Below are positions 1 through 11,448 of a stretch of DNA of 64,000 nt, piece after piece. The notes below the pieces were generated by a model that did no database searches, was not told where the DNA came from, and saw only the letters and a program-made list of their open reading frames with translations. The stretch covers positions 57,024,855-57,088,854 of the forward strand of contig OY978525.1 in the NCBI GenBank assembly GCA_963854835.1, in the 5' to 3' direction. Origin of the DNA: Megamerina dolium. Taxonomy: Eukaryota; Arthropoda; Insecta; Diptera; Megamerinidae. The position numbers and the translations under genes are program-made. The first letter of the stretch is position 1, and every line of letters begins with the position of its first letter.

Positions 1-97
1 TACTTATTTATTTGCCCAATTGGCAATTTTACAATATTAGTGAAAATAAAGAAAAATAAAGAGAAATAAAGAAGAAGTAATTTTGCGCGTGTTAACT
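1..97 (-). repeat. Errantivirus copy A, 3' LTR fragment
   Basis: The stretch matches the first part of the LTRs at 4833-4929 and 19859-19955 almost base for base. Read on the minus strand it begins AGTTAACACGCGC, directly after a purine-rich tract (98-110), as expected for the 5' edge of a 3' LTR. The rest of the LTR lies left of the window. Confidence 0.9.
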
Positions 98-106
98 CCT
101 CCGCCT

Positions 107-1615
107 TTAAAAACGAACGTCCTCGTTTGTCTGAACAGGATAATGAGAGATTGTCTGGTCCACTCGCGATGATGGTTGCGGTTGCTCAAATTGTTCAATT
201 GCTACTTCTTGCAATGGAGCGTTGTCATGAATACTGGAGACGTATTTGCCGATTAGGTTTGGTTTTCTTGTTGATGCTAGTTTGACTGCCAAGATTGCCA
301 TTAGAATTAGGGTGATGCCAGATATTCCAAAATTGGCTATTGATGCTGTCAGGCCTTTGTTTTTTAAATTTTCAATATAATTTATATTTTTCAGGTGGAG
401 TTCCTTCATCATTTCTAAGCTTAGCAATTCTTCTTCAGCTGTTAGCGTGGCATTCGGTTGTAGAATTGCAGGAAGGGGCTTACTGCCAGGAACTTCGTTA
501 GACAAAAACATTTGGTTATCTATTGTGATTGTTGAGTTGTGGTATTGTATGGCAAATGAACCGGTCAAATTAACTTCTTCTTGGTCGATGTGAACTGTGC
601 CGTTGAATTGGTCTAAAAGTATGATGCCTGGGAGAATTTCTTCAACCGTAGGGATGTGTGGTTATTTATCGTGATGCAGTTAGGCGGGTGACTTTTTAGT
701 AGGTGCGGAATATTGGAAGAGTTGCTAATATCTACAATATTTCTCTTTGTACAAATTTTTATTTCATTATGTTCTTCACAATTGTCTTTCTTTCCAAAAA
801 TTTTATTTTTACATATCAATATTTTTTCAAATGGTATTTTATATAATTTGTTTCCTTTCTTTAATGCTTTGATTAATAATGATTCGCATAAATTTTCACC
901 GGTTATTGGAATATCAATTAAATACAAAATCATTGAATTATTAGAGGCTATTTTAGCATTAGCAAATTCAAAAGATTCTTCTACATTATTAAAGGGAATA
1001 TTATCTTTATCAAAAACTTCTTTAATTAGATTCATTTCAAAATTAGAGAATATGTAAGAGTTTACTATGCCAACTTTGGCCCAATGTATTGCATAATTTA
1101 TATTTATAATTTCATCTTTTATCAATTGCAATTTATATTTTATATCTACAGCAATGTCGTGTTGGATACTGTCTTTACTTTTTAATAGTGCAAATATTTT
1201 ATTTGAAACTTCTGTAATATTATTCATTTTTTCACTTAAAAGCTTATTTACTATTACTTGCTTATTATTATTTTCTAACACGTTATTTATATGATTTTCT
1301 AATATTTCAAAATCTTCGTGGTCTGGACTTCCTGCCAGCCATTTGTTAACTTTAGGTTTTAATCTATTCAAGAAATTTTGTATTTGAGTTACTTCGTTGC
1401 AAAGGAAGGGGGGTAAAGGATTTTTGAAAATAATTTTGTGTCTTATCGTGGTGTTAAGCTCGTCCAAAGTCCTTTGGTATTCGTCTATGTCTATAGTATG
1501 TATAATTTTGTAAGTTCCGGTTTGAATTTTTGTCCACCCTGTATTGAAGGTCGCTAGCCGTGAATTTGTATAATCGAGGATGCGGAATTCTCCACTGGTG
1601 AGTGGTAGGAGTAAT
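107..1615 (-). pseudogene. env: Env-like gene of errantivirus copy A (broken)
   Basis: By position (after integrase, before the 3' LTR) and layout this is an errantivirus envelope gene, a membrane fusion glycoprotein family related to baculovirus F proteins. The ectodomain part reads at 613-1467 and extends upstream in frame to about 1615. The C-terminal part (107-568) has a hydrophobic membrane-spanning stretch (GISGITLILMAILAVKLA) and a short cytoplasmic tail. The frame changes between the two parts near 660, at the same place as in copy B. Compared with copy B, 30 bp are missing near 1340, upstream of the WLAGSPDHEDF motif. The gene is non-functional as it stands. Confidence 0.8.
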
Positions 1616-1639
1616 CTGAAAGTAATGAAATGGGTATAA

Positions 1640-3464
1640 GTCCTAATGTTACTTTTATGTACTGTTCGTCCTTTTTCTGTAATAACTACACTGGATTTGT
1701 CCTCCTTTACTATTTATTTCCTGTATTTAGAAGTGAGTTTTGAGCCTAATCTTTTATTTATTCGTACGTAAATAGTGTCACCTGGCACATATGTTTTCAT
1801 TGGAGTCCTTTTCCGATTATGTAACTAAGTCTTTTGCCTGTTTTTTCCTAAGTGCTTCAATGTTTTCCTGTCGAGAATTTTCGTATTGGTCCGGATTTGT
1901 AGAAACTCTTCTTTCGAAGAATATTTCTATTGGCTTCTTTCCTGTGGTTGAGTGTACTGTGTAGTTATATTCGTATACTGACCTGTCCAAAAGTTCGCTG
2001 AAGGATCTATGGATGCGTTCAGCTTTTAAGCAACGCATAATTTCTGAGAGGGTTGAATGGAAACGTTCTACCTGCCCGTTTACTGTACTTTTATAAGGGG
2101 GTGTTTTATAGATTTGTATTCCGACTTAATCTTCAAGCATAAAACATATGGAAGCTGAGTTCAGGGCTTTTTCATTATCTACTACTATGAATTTGGGTAC
2201 GCCAAATGCGAAAATTTTTTGCCTTAAAGGTTCTCTAATGTCTTCTGCTGCTTTGCTTTCTATTATTCTAACTTGAGCATATTTGGAAAATTTGTCAACT
2301 GCGGTGAGAACTAAATTTTTCTCTGTATTATAAATGTCGATATGCACTATTTCGCCAGGATATTGCGGAATGAGAGTTTCAAATAATTGTGGTTTATTTG
2401 GGTGGCGGTCATATTTATTCTCTTTACAGATTCTACACTGTTTAACAATATTTTCAATTTTAGCGCTCATTTTTGGGAAGTAAAAGTTTTGAAGCAATTG
2501 GGTTTTATTTTCCTGGGCGTTTCTATGTGCGCGTTTATGTTCATTTAAAATCTCGGTTTCATGTCTAGCTTCGTCTCGCAAATCTTCGACTTGAGTTTGA
2601 GTAAAACGTATTCTGAATTTAGAAAAATGAAGCGGATATATTTGTTGAATTTTTCCCATGATGGGTTCCGATGTAAAAAGGCCATTTATTACTGAAGGAT
2701 TTAGGTAACGTTTGAAAATTGAAATTAGATTTTCTTCGTCATACTGATGTTGAATAAAAACATGTCTATGATATTTGGGGAAAGGTATTTTGAATTGGTA
2801 ACTGTTTTCTTCGCCATTTAGGAGCCAAATTTGATTTTTAAATGCATTTATAGGTCCTTCTACTGCTGGAATAAGATGATGTGCAGAACTTTCGTCACTA
2901 TGCTGTGTGCCTGTCAAAGAATTAATTTGGGACATTTGTGGTGGTCTCGAAAGTGCATCGGCTACGACATTTGTTTTGCCTGGTTTATAAATTAGTTCAT
3001 ATTTATATTCTTCTAATATAGCTTTCCATTTCTTCATTTTACTATTGTGATTTCTATTGCTAAGGGCAAAGGTGAGTGGTTGGTGATCTGTACAAATTTT
3101 AACTTTGGCAGAACCGTAAAGGTAATTTCTTAGAGAGTTTAAAGACCAAATTATGGCTAACATTTCTTTTTCGTTTGCTGCGTAATGTTCTTCGGTTTTG
3201 GAAAGAGTTCTTGATATAAAGGTTATTGGTTTTTCATTTTGCGAAAGTACAGCTCCAATCGCGTAGTTGGAGGCATCTGTTGTTAACTGAAATTCTTTTG
3301 AGTAGTCGGGATATGTGAGCATTACATCTTTTCCGGTAAGTGAGCGTTTAAGTTTTTTGAATGAATTCATTGCTTCTCTGTTAAGTGAAATTTTAACTTT
3401 TATAGAAAGGTTTTTGGACACTCGTCCATCTTTCCCTCTTAAAAGGACTGTAAGGGGTTTCGAC
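1640..3464 (-). pseudogene. pol: Pol fragment (RNase H and integrase), errantivirus copy A
   Basis: The minus-strand frame 2126-3421 carries the RNase H region (TTDASNYAIGAVLSQ, ICTDHQPLTFAL, VVADALSRPP). It then has the integrase zinc-binding HHCC region (ending CRICKENKYDRHP) and the start of the integrase core (HIDIYNTEK, VDNEKALNS). A stop codon at about 2126 replaces a sense codon present in copy B. The integrase C-terminal part continues at 1817-2125 and, after another frame break, to about 1640. RT is missing because the copy is truncated at 3464. Confidence 0.85.
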
Positions 3465-4614
3465 TGAATTTAAAAATTTTTAATTACATATTGAACGACT
3501 GCATGAATGAGTTTGAAATATATTTCAAGACATCCGCTCATTTTGCACTGTAATGTACAGGTTTATTCTCAGCAAGCGCATCAAACAAAAGCAACACCCA
3601 AAGAAAAGAATTTCATTGATTTCAAGGCATAGGGTTATCAATATATGACTTTTTCAAATTATTAGTGTGCAAGAACACACTAAATCAATACACATTAAAA
3701 GAAAAGTAATAACTGCCATATGTAAACAAATCGGTAATGACTTGATTAATTTTAAATTAAACAACAGCATTTTTATTTAATTTATTCAACACTTTTTTAT
3801 TATGTGTTTTAACATATAATGTAATTGTGTTTGTGTAGATTAAGATTTGTTTAATGTTTTGTTTTAATATGTATGTAATTTAAATGTATTTTAATTGCAC
3901 GTCGATTCACACTTCCCACGCCGCCGTCAAGTTAAGATGATAATAACGAATAAATTTATGTTTGTTTATATCAACGAACAGCAGTAACAACACAGATCAA
4001 ATCAAAATTTACTTTTCATTTCAAAACCCAAATATTTATATAACTGATCCGATTATCATATGGTACTTAACCTTGACAGTTTTCTTCCTTAGCACTGGAT
4101 CAATCGTGCACTCAGTATCTTCTGACTTGGTAACTGTGACAATGCTTTGCTGGTATTCTCTTTTGGTGTCTACGAGAGAGCAATAAGTGTTTGCATTGCT
4201 CAGCAAAGCAAATGTGCATTGTTTGTCATTGTTGTCTTTGCTTTGCTGTCATTTAAATATTGGTTTTGCTCAATATTATCCGATATGTGCCGGAGTCATC
4301 GAAAATTATTACATTTCAGACATAATGGCAAGGTCCAAATATTATTTTAAAATAAAGGTTTGATCGAAATTCTAAACAGAAGTATGTTTTATTTACATTT
4401 ACTTTCGGAACCACAAAATGGGTAACCCAGTATTAACACTGCAACAATTCACATCGTGTGTTACATATTTACTTCCTGGTCATACAATGATGCCAGTTGA
4501 TTCTATGTATAGCACAATTGAATCTTTTGTACGAAATCACATTGTTATTCACAATGCGCGAACTAACCCATCGGGATACGACTGCATTGAAATAGGCCAC
4601 TCCGATCTTGCTGA
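3465..4614. other. AT-rich spacer between errantivirus copies
   Basis: This is about 1.15 kb of AT-rich sequence that I do not see repeated elsewhere in the window. It holds only short ORFs. The one at 4418-4614 is listed separately. No RNA gene or clear terminal repeat was recognised. It continues across errantivirus copy B at 19960, so it is the pre-insertion locus. Confidence 0.6.
4400..4614 (+). pseudogene. C-terminal fragment of a transposase-like (DUF7869-like?) protein
   Basis: The reading frame around 4418-4618 contains LPGHTMMPVDSMYSTIE followed by HNARTNPSGYDCIEIGHSDL. From memory this resembles the C-terminal part of a widespread insect transposase-like family with a GHT...DSxHxxIE motif (DUF7869-like). 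The similarity is judged by eye and is weak. Errantivirus copy B integrated in this frame. On the other side of the insertion (19960-19980) the frame would run a few more codons and then stop, so the insertion hit the very end of the ORF. No upstream exons or domains were recognised. Confidence 0.35.
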
Positions 4615-4618
4615 TGTA
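4615..4618. repeat. Target site duplication TGTA, left side of errantivirus copy B
   Basis: TGTA directly precedes the LTR edge (AGTTTTT...). The same four bases follow the other LTR edge at 19956-19959. On the minus strand this is TACA, the 4-bp target preferred by the gypsy group. Confidence 0.88.
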
Positions 4619-4929
4619 AGTTTTTAAATTAAATATGGAAATTGGTTTTTAAAAAATTCTCGGAACATTTAGCTCCTCTTTATTCAATTGCAACCTTAAG
4701 ACTTATTATTAACAATTTTATTAACTCTAAGCCTATTAATGCTTGCCTTGCATTTCCGGCACATTGCTTACTTGATTGCTCCAATTGGCGATTAACGAGA
4801 TTTACTAAACTAAGAATCGCTTACCTACTGTCTACTTATTTATTTGCCCAATTGGCAATTTTACAATATTAGTGAAAATAAAGAAAAATAAAGAGAAATA
4901 AAGAAGAAATAATTTTGCGCGTGTAAACT
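4619..4929 (-). repeat. 3' LTR of errantivirus copy B
   Basis: The 311-bp LTR reads AGTTTACAC...AAAAACT on the minus strand, the AGT...ACT ends typical of gypsy-group LTRs. It carries a polyadenylation-type AATAAA on the minus strand near 4680 and repeated ATAAAGA units near 4880-4912. It has a single copy of a block of about 155 bp that is duplicated in the 5' LTR. Confidence 0.9.
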
Positions 4930-4940
4930 CCTCCGCCTTT
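4930..4940 (-). other. Polypurine tract of copy B
   Basis: The minus strand reads AAAGGCGGAGG immediately before the 3' LTR, the plus-strand primer site expected in Ty3/Gypsy elements. The same tract precedes the LTR of copy A at about 98-108. Confidence 0.8.
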
Positions 4941-6477
4941 AAAAACGAACGTCCTCGTTTGTCTGAACAGGATAATGAGAGATTGTCTGGTCCACTCGCG
5001 ATGATGGTTGCGGTTGCTTAAATTGTTCAATTGCTACTTCTTGCAATGGAGCGTTGTCATGAATACTGGAGACGTATTTGCCGATTAGGTTTGGTTTTCT
5101 TGTTGATGCTAGTTTGACTGCCAAGATTGCCATTAGAATTAGGGTGATGACAGATATTCCAAAATTGGCTATTGATGCTGTCAGGCCTTTGTTTTTTAAA
5201 TTTTCAATATAATTTATATTTTTCAGGTGGAGTTCCTTCATCATTTCTAAGCTTAGCAATTCTTCTTCAGCTGTTAGCGTGGCATTCGGTTGTAGAATTG
5301 CAGGAAGGGGCTTACTGCCAGGAACTTCGTTTGACAAAAACATTTGGTTATCTATTGTGATTGTTGAGTTGTGGTATTGTATGGCAAATGAACCGGTCAA
5401 ATTAACTTCTTCTTGGTCGATGTGAACTGTGCCGTTGAATTGGTTTAAAAGTATGATGCCTGGGAGAATTTCTTCAACCGTAGGGATGTGTGGTTATTTA
5501 TCGTGATGCAGTTAGGCGGGTGACTTTTTAGTAGGTGCGGAATATAGGAGGAGTTACTAATATCTACAATATTTCTCTTTGTACAAATTTTTATTTCATT
5601 ATGTTCTTCACAATTGTCTTTCTTTCCAAAAATTTTATTTTTACATATCAATATTTTTTCAAATGGTATTTTATATAATTTGTTTCCTTTCTTTAATGCT
5701 TTGATTAATAATGATTCGCATACATTTTCACCGGTTATTGGAATATCAATTAAATACAAAATCATTGAATTATTAGAGGCTATTTTAGCATTAGCAAATT
5801 CAAAAGATTCTTCTACATTATTAAAGGGAATATTATCTTTATCAAAAACTTCTTTAATTAGATTCATTTCAAAATTAGAGAATATGTAAGAGTTTACTAT
5901 GCCAACTTTGGCCCAATGTATTGCATAATTTATATTTATAATTTCATCTTTTATCAATTGCAATTTATATTTTATATCTACAGCAATGTCGTGTTGGATA
6001 CTGTCTTTACTTTTTAATAGTGCAAATATTTTATTTGAAACTTCTGTAATATTATTCATTCTTTCACTTAAAAGCTTATTTACTATTACTTGCTTATTAT
6101 TATTTTCTAACACGTTATTTATATGATTTTCTAATTTTTCAAAATCTTCGTGGTCTGGACTTCCTGCCAGCCATTTCCAAGCAGTTCCGAGGGCATTTAC
6201 TCTTTTATTAACTTTAGGTTTTAATCTATTCAAGAAATTTTGTATTTGAGTTACTTCGTTGCAAAGGAAGGGGGGTAAAGGATTGTTGAAAATAATTTTG
6301 TGTCTTATCGTGGTGTTAAGCTCGTCCAAAGTCCTTTGGTATTCGTCTATGTCTATAGTATGTATAATTTTGTAAGTTCCGGTTTGAATTTTTGTCCACC
6401 CTGTATTGAAGGTCGCTAGCCGTGAATTTGTATAATCGAGGATGCGGAATTCTCCACTGGTGAGTGGTAGGAGTAAT
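4939..6477 (-). pseudogene. env: Env-like gene of errantivirus copy B (broken)
   Basis: The env-like gene sits between integrase and the 3' LTR. The ectodomain part is at 5445-6329 and extends in frame upstream to about 6477. The C-terminal part at 4939-5400 has a single hydrophobic membrane-spanning segment (GISVITLILMAILAVKLA). The frame shifts between the two parts near 5495, exactly as in copy A. Copy B keeps a 10-residue stretch before WLAGSPDHEDF that copy A has lost. In this virus family env is made from a spliced mRNA. A pyrimidine-rich run ending in CAG just upstream (minus strand, 6478-6495) would serve as acceptor. Non-functional as read. Confidence 0.82.
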
Positions 6478-6499
6478 CTGAAAGTAATGAAATGGGTTT

Positions 6500-8889
6500 A
6501 AGTCCTAATGTTACTTTTATGTACTGTTCGTCCTTTTTCTGTAATAACTACACTGGATTTGTCCTCCTTTACTATTTATTTCCTGTATTTAGAAGTGAGT
6601 TTTGAGCCTAATCTTTTATTTATTCGTACGTAAATAGTGTCACCTGGCACATATGTTTTCATTGGAGTCCTTTTCCGATTATGTAACTAAGTCTTTTGCC
6701 TGTTTTTTCCTAAGTGCTTCAATGTTTTCCTGTCGAGAATTTTCGTATTGGTCCGGATTTGTAGAAACTCTTCTTTCGAAGAATATTTCTATTGGCTTCT
6801 TTCCTGTGGTTGAGTGTACTGTGTAGTTATATTCGTATACTGACCTGTCCAAAAGTTCGCGGAAGGATTTATGGATGCGTTCAGCTTTTAAGCAATGCAT
6901 AATTTCTGAGAGGGTTGAATGGAAACGTTCTACCTGCCCGTTTACTGTACTTTTATAAGGGGGTGTTTTATAGATTTGTATTCCGAGTTGATCTTCAAGC
7001 ATAAAACATATGGAAGCTGAGTTCAGGGCTTTTTCATTATCTACTACTATGAATTTGGGTACGCCAAATGCGAAAATTTTTTGCCTTAAAGGTTCTCTAA
7101 TGTCTTCTGCTGCTTTGCTTTCTATTATTCTAACTTGAGCATATTTGGAAAATTTGTCAACTGCGGTGAGAGCTAAATTTTTCTCTGTATTATAAATGTC
7201 GATATGCACTATTTCGCCAGGATATTGCGGAATGAGAGTTTCAAGTAATTGTGGTTTATTTGGGTGGCGGTCATATTTATTCTCTTTACAGATTCTACAC
7301 TGTTTAACAATATTTTCAATTTTAGCGCTCATTTTTGGGAAGTAAAAGTTTTGAAGCAATTGGGTTTTATTTTCCTGGGCGTTTCTATGTGCGCGTTTAT
7401 GTTCATTTAAAATCTCGGTTTCATGTCTAGCTTCGTCTCGCAAATCTTCGACTTGAGTTTGAGTAAAACGTATTCTGAATTTAGAAAAATGAAGCGGATA
7501 TATTTGTTGAATTTTTCCCATGATGGGTTCCGATGTAAAAAAGCCATTTATTACTGAGGGATTTAGGTAACGTTTGAAAATTGAAATTAGATTTTCTTCG
7601 TCATACTGATGTTGAATAAAAACATGTCTATGATATTTGGGGAAAGGTATTTTGAATTGGTAACTGTTTTCTTCGCCATTTAGGAGCCAAATTTGATTTT
7701 TAAATGCATTTATAGGTCCTTCTACTGCTGGAATAAGATGATGTGCAGAACTTTCGTCACTATGCTGTGTGCCTGTCAAAGAATTAATTTGGGACATTTG
7801 TGGTGGTCTCGAAAGTGCATCGGCTACGACATTTGTTTTGCCTGGTTTATAAATTAGTTCATATTTATATTCTTCTAATATAGCTTTCCATTTCTTCATT
7901 TTACTATTGTGATTTCTATTGCTAAGGGCAAAGGTGAGTGGTTGGTGATCTGTACAAATTTTAACTTTGGCAGAACCGTAAAGGTAATTTCTTAGAGAGT
8001 TTAAAGACCAAATTATGGCTAACATTTCTTTTTCGTTTGCTGCGTAATGTTCTTCGGTTTTGGAAAGAGTTCTTGATATGAAGGTTATTGGTTTTTCATT
8101 TTGCGAAAGTACAGCTCCAATCGCGTAGTTGGAGGCATCTGTTGTTAACTGAAATTCTTTTGAGTAGTCGGGATATGTGAGCATTACATCTTTTCCGGTA
8201 AGTGAGCGTTTAAGTTTTTTGAATGAATTCATTGCTTCTCTGTTAAGTGAAATTTTAACTTTTATAGAAAGGTTTTTGGACACTCGTCCATCTTTCCCTC
8301 TTAAAAGGACTGTAAGGGGTTTCGCAAGCTTTGCGTAGTCTTTGATGAAACGGCGATAATACCCTGAAAGTCCTAAAAAGGAGCGGAGGTCTTTTAAGGT
8401 TTGAGGAGCTGGAAAATTAACTATTGCATTTACTTTTTGTGTGTTTGTTTTGAGTCCATTTTCAGATATTATAAAGCCTAAAAATTCTACTACTGTTTTC
8501 AAAAATTCGCACTTATCGAGTTGTATTTTCAAATTTGCGTTTTCAATGTATCAAAGATCTGTTTAATGTCATTAAAATGAGTTTCCTGATCTTTACTAAA
8601 TATGACGATGTCGTCAATGTAGACGTAACATCTGATTCTTATGTGATCCCTTAAAATGTCATCAAGAGCTCTTTGAAAAATTGAAGGAGCATTCTTGAGA
8701 CCAAAGGGTAATCGAGTGAATTCGTATTTACCGTTATTCACCGAAAAAGCTGTCTTCTCAATATCGGATTCCTTTAGAGGAATCTGATGGAAGCCGCTCT
8801 TTAAATCGAGTACTGAGAAGAATTTGTTTCTTCCAAGCTGTGACAGTACTCCATCTATTTCGGGAATAGGATACCTGTCGGCTATTGTA
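6500..8889 (-). pseudogene. pol: Pol of copy B: RT palm, RNase H, integrase
   Basis: RT palm motifs are at 8529-8889, with LDLKSGFHQI, LPFGLKNAPSIFQ and the catalytic YIDD box. RT thumb, RNase H (LTTDASNYAIGAVL, CTDHQPLTF) and integrase follow at 6679-8532. In integrase the HHCC finger ends CRICKENKYDRHP, and the core shows HIDIYNTEK, VVDNEKALNS and NGQVERFHSTLSE, i.e. the D, D and E residues. A one-base deletion near 8539 puts the RT palm and thumb in different frames. A stop at 6679 and further frame breaks affect the last part down to about 6500. The 5' part of RT is separated by the SINE at 8890-9257. Confidence 0.88.
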
Positions 8890-9257
8890 AAAAAAAAAAA
8901 AAATAAATATGTGGCACTTAAAGCCCCAAAGGGCTCATTGGCCAAGCTTGACTTCCATTACTGTTGTGCGTCTTAAATTTGGACAGTATTAGAATGGACC
9001 TACTTATTTTAGCCGGTTCCGAACGGCAGAACACTTGTGACATCACTTTTCTGAGCTTTGTCACAGAGTTCTTTTTAGAAGCTTTTTCATGGCAAGTTGT
9101 TACTGTCGGAAGAATTGCCAATTGCTTGCCGACAAGTGGGTACCGTTCGAAAGAAAAATCTTTTCGATATTAAATTTGTTATGCATCAGCCGGGTATTGA
9201 ACCACGACCTACAGATCAGAAGGCGAACACACTAACCACTGAGCTACGGCACCGTAA
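8890..9257 (-). mobile_element. tRNA-derived SINE, copy 1, inserted in errantivirus RT
   Basis: On the minus strand the sequence starts with a tRNA-like head: an A box in CCGTAGCTCAGTGGTTAG and a B box in GGTTCAATACCCGG (T-loop like). A unique body of about 250 bp follows. The 3' end has a GCCC...GGGC hairpin and an A-rich tail (poly-T on the plus strand at 8890-8903). It is flanked by CGGCTATTGTA at 8879-8889 and twice at 9258-9279, a target duplication. It breaks the RT frame of copy B. About 370 bp long, it matches the copies at 27648 and 56667. Confidence 0.88.
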
Positions 9258-9279
9258 CGGCTATTGTACGGCTATTGTA

Positions 9280-10017
9280 ACTGTATTTAATTTCCTGTAA
9301 TCTATCACCATTCGATATTTCTTCTCTCCAGATGCGTCTAGTTTTTTGGGCACTATCCATACGGGCGAATTGTATGGAGATCTCGATGGTCGAATGATAC
9401 CGTCGCGAAGATATTCTTTGATTTGTTTTTCAACTTGGTCCTTGAGACACATTGGGTATGGATAACATTTGGTATAAATGGGGCTATTGTTTGTAGTGCG
9501 GATTTCACCTATTACTGTGGTGGCATATGTTAGTTTTTCGTCGGGGTCACTAAAAAGTGTCTTGTAGTCAGCAGTCAGTTTTTTCATTCTGTCCATCTGG
9601 TAGTGTGTCATTTGGTCAGTGCGTATGTCAATCTTGTTAATTGCCTGTGTAGTATACTGTTTGATAGGAATTCTAACTGTATTTTGAATTGTCATATAAT
9701 CATGTTTTGTGTGGATAATAGCAGAAAGGTCCTTTAAACTGTCATTTCCTAAAATTCCATGAAAGGATTTCAAGGTAGGAAGAAGAAAAAATTTTATTTC
9801 TAAGTCTGGTATTCCAAATAGATTTACTTTAGTGTGATGAGTAATTTTCACATTGCCGCCTATGGAATTAGCTAAAAAAATTTGGTCATTCATGATGGGC
9901 TTTGGTACTACGGAAGGCTGAATATAATTTTTATTAGAGCCTGTATCAATAAGAATTTTTAGAATTTCATTATTCCTCGTTCTACATTCGAAATAAGGCA
10001 GAGAGGAATTCGTTATT
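9280..10017 (-). pseudogene. pol: Pol of copy B: protease and N-terminal RT
   Basis: Translating the minus strand from about 10017 gives an aspartic protease with the active-site motif LIDTGSNKNYI (near 9945). The RT fingers follow, with PYNSPVWIVPKK and KYRMVIDYRKLNTVTI, and end where the SINE is inserted. The frame is -1 relative to the gag frame that ends in DLSDIHFLE, which fits ribosomal frameshifting at the heptamer listed at 10019-10025. Confidence 0.85.
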
Positions 10018-11448
10018 CTAAAAAATGTATATCTGAAAGGTCATCAATGGGGTTATCCACTGGTTGCTGTTGATCGAATTCTTCCTGCGTATTCTTGAGT
10101 ATTCCTGAAGGGTTTGGTCATAATTATTATCCTCTACTTCTATAGCCTGTTCATATGTTGCATCGGGGTATGCTGAAGAGTCAATGTGGAAGTTCCTTTG
10201 AAATTTATTGGGTCTTGAAAATTGCTGAGAGGGATTTGGTGGGCCTTTTCCTTGAAATTGATTTGGTGCCGGTCGGTTCATGTAATTTACTCGTTGTGTT
10301 TGGATGCTTTGATCGACATCCATTGGTTGAGGCTTTGGCAAGGGTTTTGGAGCAAAAGGTCGAGGTGGAGCTTGTTGTATCTGTTGATTGAAAGCTTGTG
10401 GCTGTGGGTAGAAATTCTGCTGTCGCTGTTGATTGGGAAATTGAGGGTAGAAATTCTGTTGTGGTTGTTGATTGGGAAATTGGGTATAGAAATTTTGTTG
10501 TCGTGGCCATTGCCGCTGAGGTGAGGGTGGGTAATGGGTGGTCTGAAGCCTATGTCCTTGCATTAGTTGATTCCAATTAATTAAACGTGGGTAGAATGCT
10601 TCTTGCTGAGAGTTCCTACGTGGAGGTGGAGGTGGTGCATGATGAGCCATGCGAGAATTATATTGAGCGACATTTGCTCTAAAAGTTTGATTTTCCAATT
10701 TTAGACACAATTGAAGTGCTTCAGGGAGGTCGGAGGGTTCTCTCATTCCTAATAGTCTAGGTAAGTCTCCAGTTAGACCTCTTACAAAGGTGTCAAGGGC
10801 TTTATTTCTATAAGTGGTAATCAGCAAATTACGCGACTCCATTCCTGCATCCATGTAAGAGATTTTATTTAGTATCAATGACAGGTTGGTATAAACCTTT
10901 TGGTAAAATTCTTGGATTGATATGTTTCCTTGAATTAAGGAAGACATTTGATACTCGAGGGTACCTAAATCGCGCTTGTCACCGTAATGGGTGGTAAGGC
11001 AGCGAGAAATTGCGGCCCAGTTTAATGGTGTATTGTAAGATTCCAATACAATGTCCGCGTGCCCTATAATTTTATTTCTAATTACACTCAATATTCCGAA
11101 GTATTTATGAGAACCGCGTATAGTTTCGTACATTTGCAGTATCCTTTCCACGCTTTTTGTCCAGGATCCAAATTCTCCTGGGTCTCCAGAAAACTCGCGC
11201 AAACAACGGACGACATCAGGTATTTTATCTAACTCTCCTATGCCATTACCTGCTCCTGCGTTTATCTGTTCGTCTACTTCAACAACGTTTCTTGCAGCAA
11301 AACGTTCGTTCAAAATTCTATTTACTACATCTGCAACTTGTCTATTTATGTCCCTATTTTCCTCATTTGGTTGGGGGTTAGGAAGTGGATTTGGATTTGG
11401 ATTTGGATTCAAGACTGCCGGTCTTATTAAATTATTAGAATTACTCAT
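10018..11448 (-). pseudogene. gag: Gag of errantivirus copy B
   Basis: This is a 476-codon frame starting with an N/P-rich N terminus (PNPNPNPLPNPQPN). A capsid-like helical region follows (LREFSGDPGEF, WAAISRCLTTHYGDKRDLGTLEYQMSSL). The C-terminal third is rich in Q, P, F and Y with repeats of the type QQNFYPQFPNQQ. No CCHC knuckle is visible, which is common in errantivirus Gag. The last 30 or so codons appear to be in the wrong frame: another frame gives an acidic end, DLSDIHFLE, just before the slippery site. I infer a frameshift near 10090-10100. Otherwise the ORF is intact. Confidence 0.82.
10019..10025 (-). promoter_or_regulatory. Candidate -1 frameshift heptamer T TTT TTA
   Basis: The minus strand reads CA T TTT TTA GAA in the acidic-ending gag frame. 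A -1 slip there gives the frame that continues into protease. The heptamer fits the X XXY YYZ rule. I have not evaluated a downstream pseudoknot. Confidence 0.55.

Larger units (their letters stand above)
98..3464 (-). mobile_element. Errantivirus (Ty3/Gypsy with env) copy A, 3' portion
   Basis: This is the 3' part of an element nearly identical to copy B (4619-19955), with the order RNase H, integrase, env-like gene, polypurine tract and LTR on the minus strand. Homology to copy B stops abruptly at about 3464, inside the RT/RNase H connection. Beyond that point is unrelated AT-rich sequence. No PBS, gag, protease or RT palm belongs to this copy. It is a truncated, dead copy, 1.15 kb from copy B in the same orientation. 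Confidence 0.88.

Noticed and set aside
3962..4350. Short ORFs with hydrophobic stretches in the spacer
   Set aside because: No domain, no conservation visible within the window, and AT-rich composition readily produces such frames.
4939..6477. Functional envelope gene
   Set aside because: The frame is broken between ectodomain and membrane anchor in both copies.
10155..10580. Overlapping ORFs opposite and beside errantivirus gag
   Set aside because: They are frames created by the Gln/Pro-rich repeats of gag. The gag frame is the longest and has family features.
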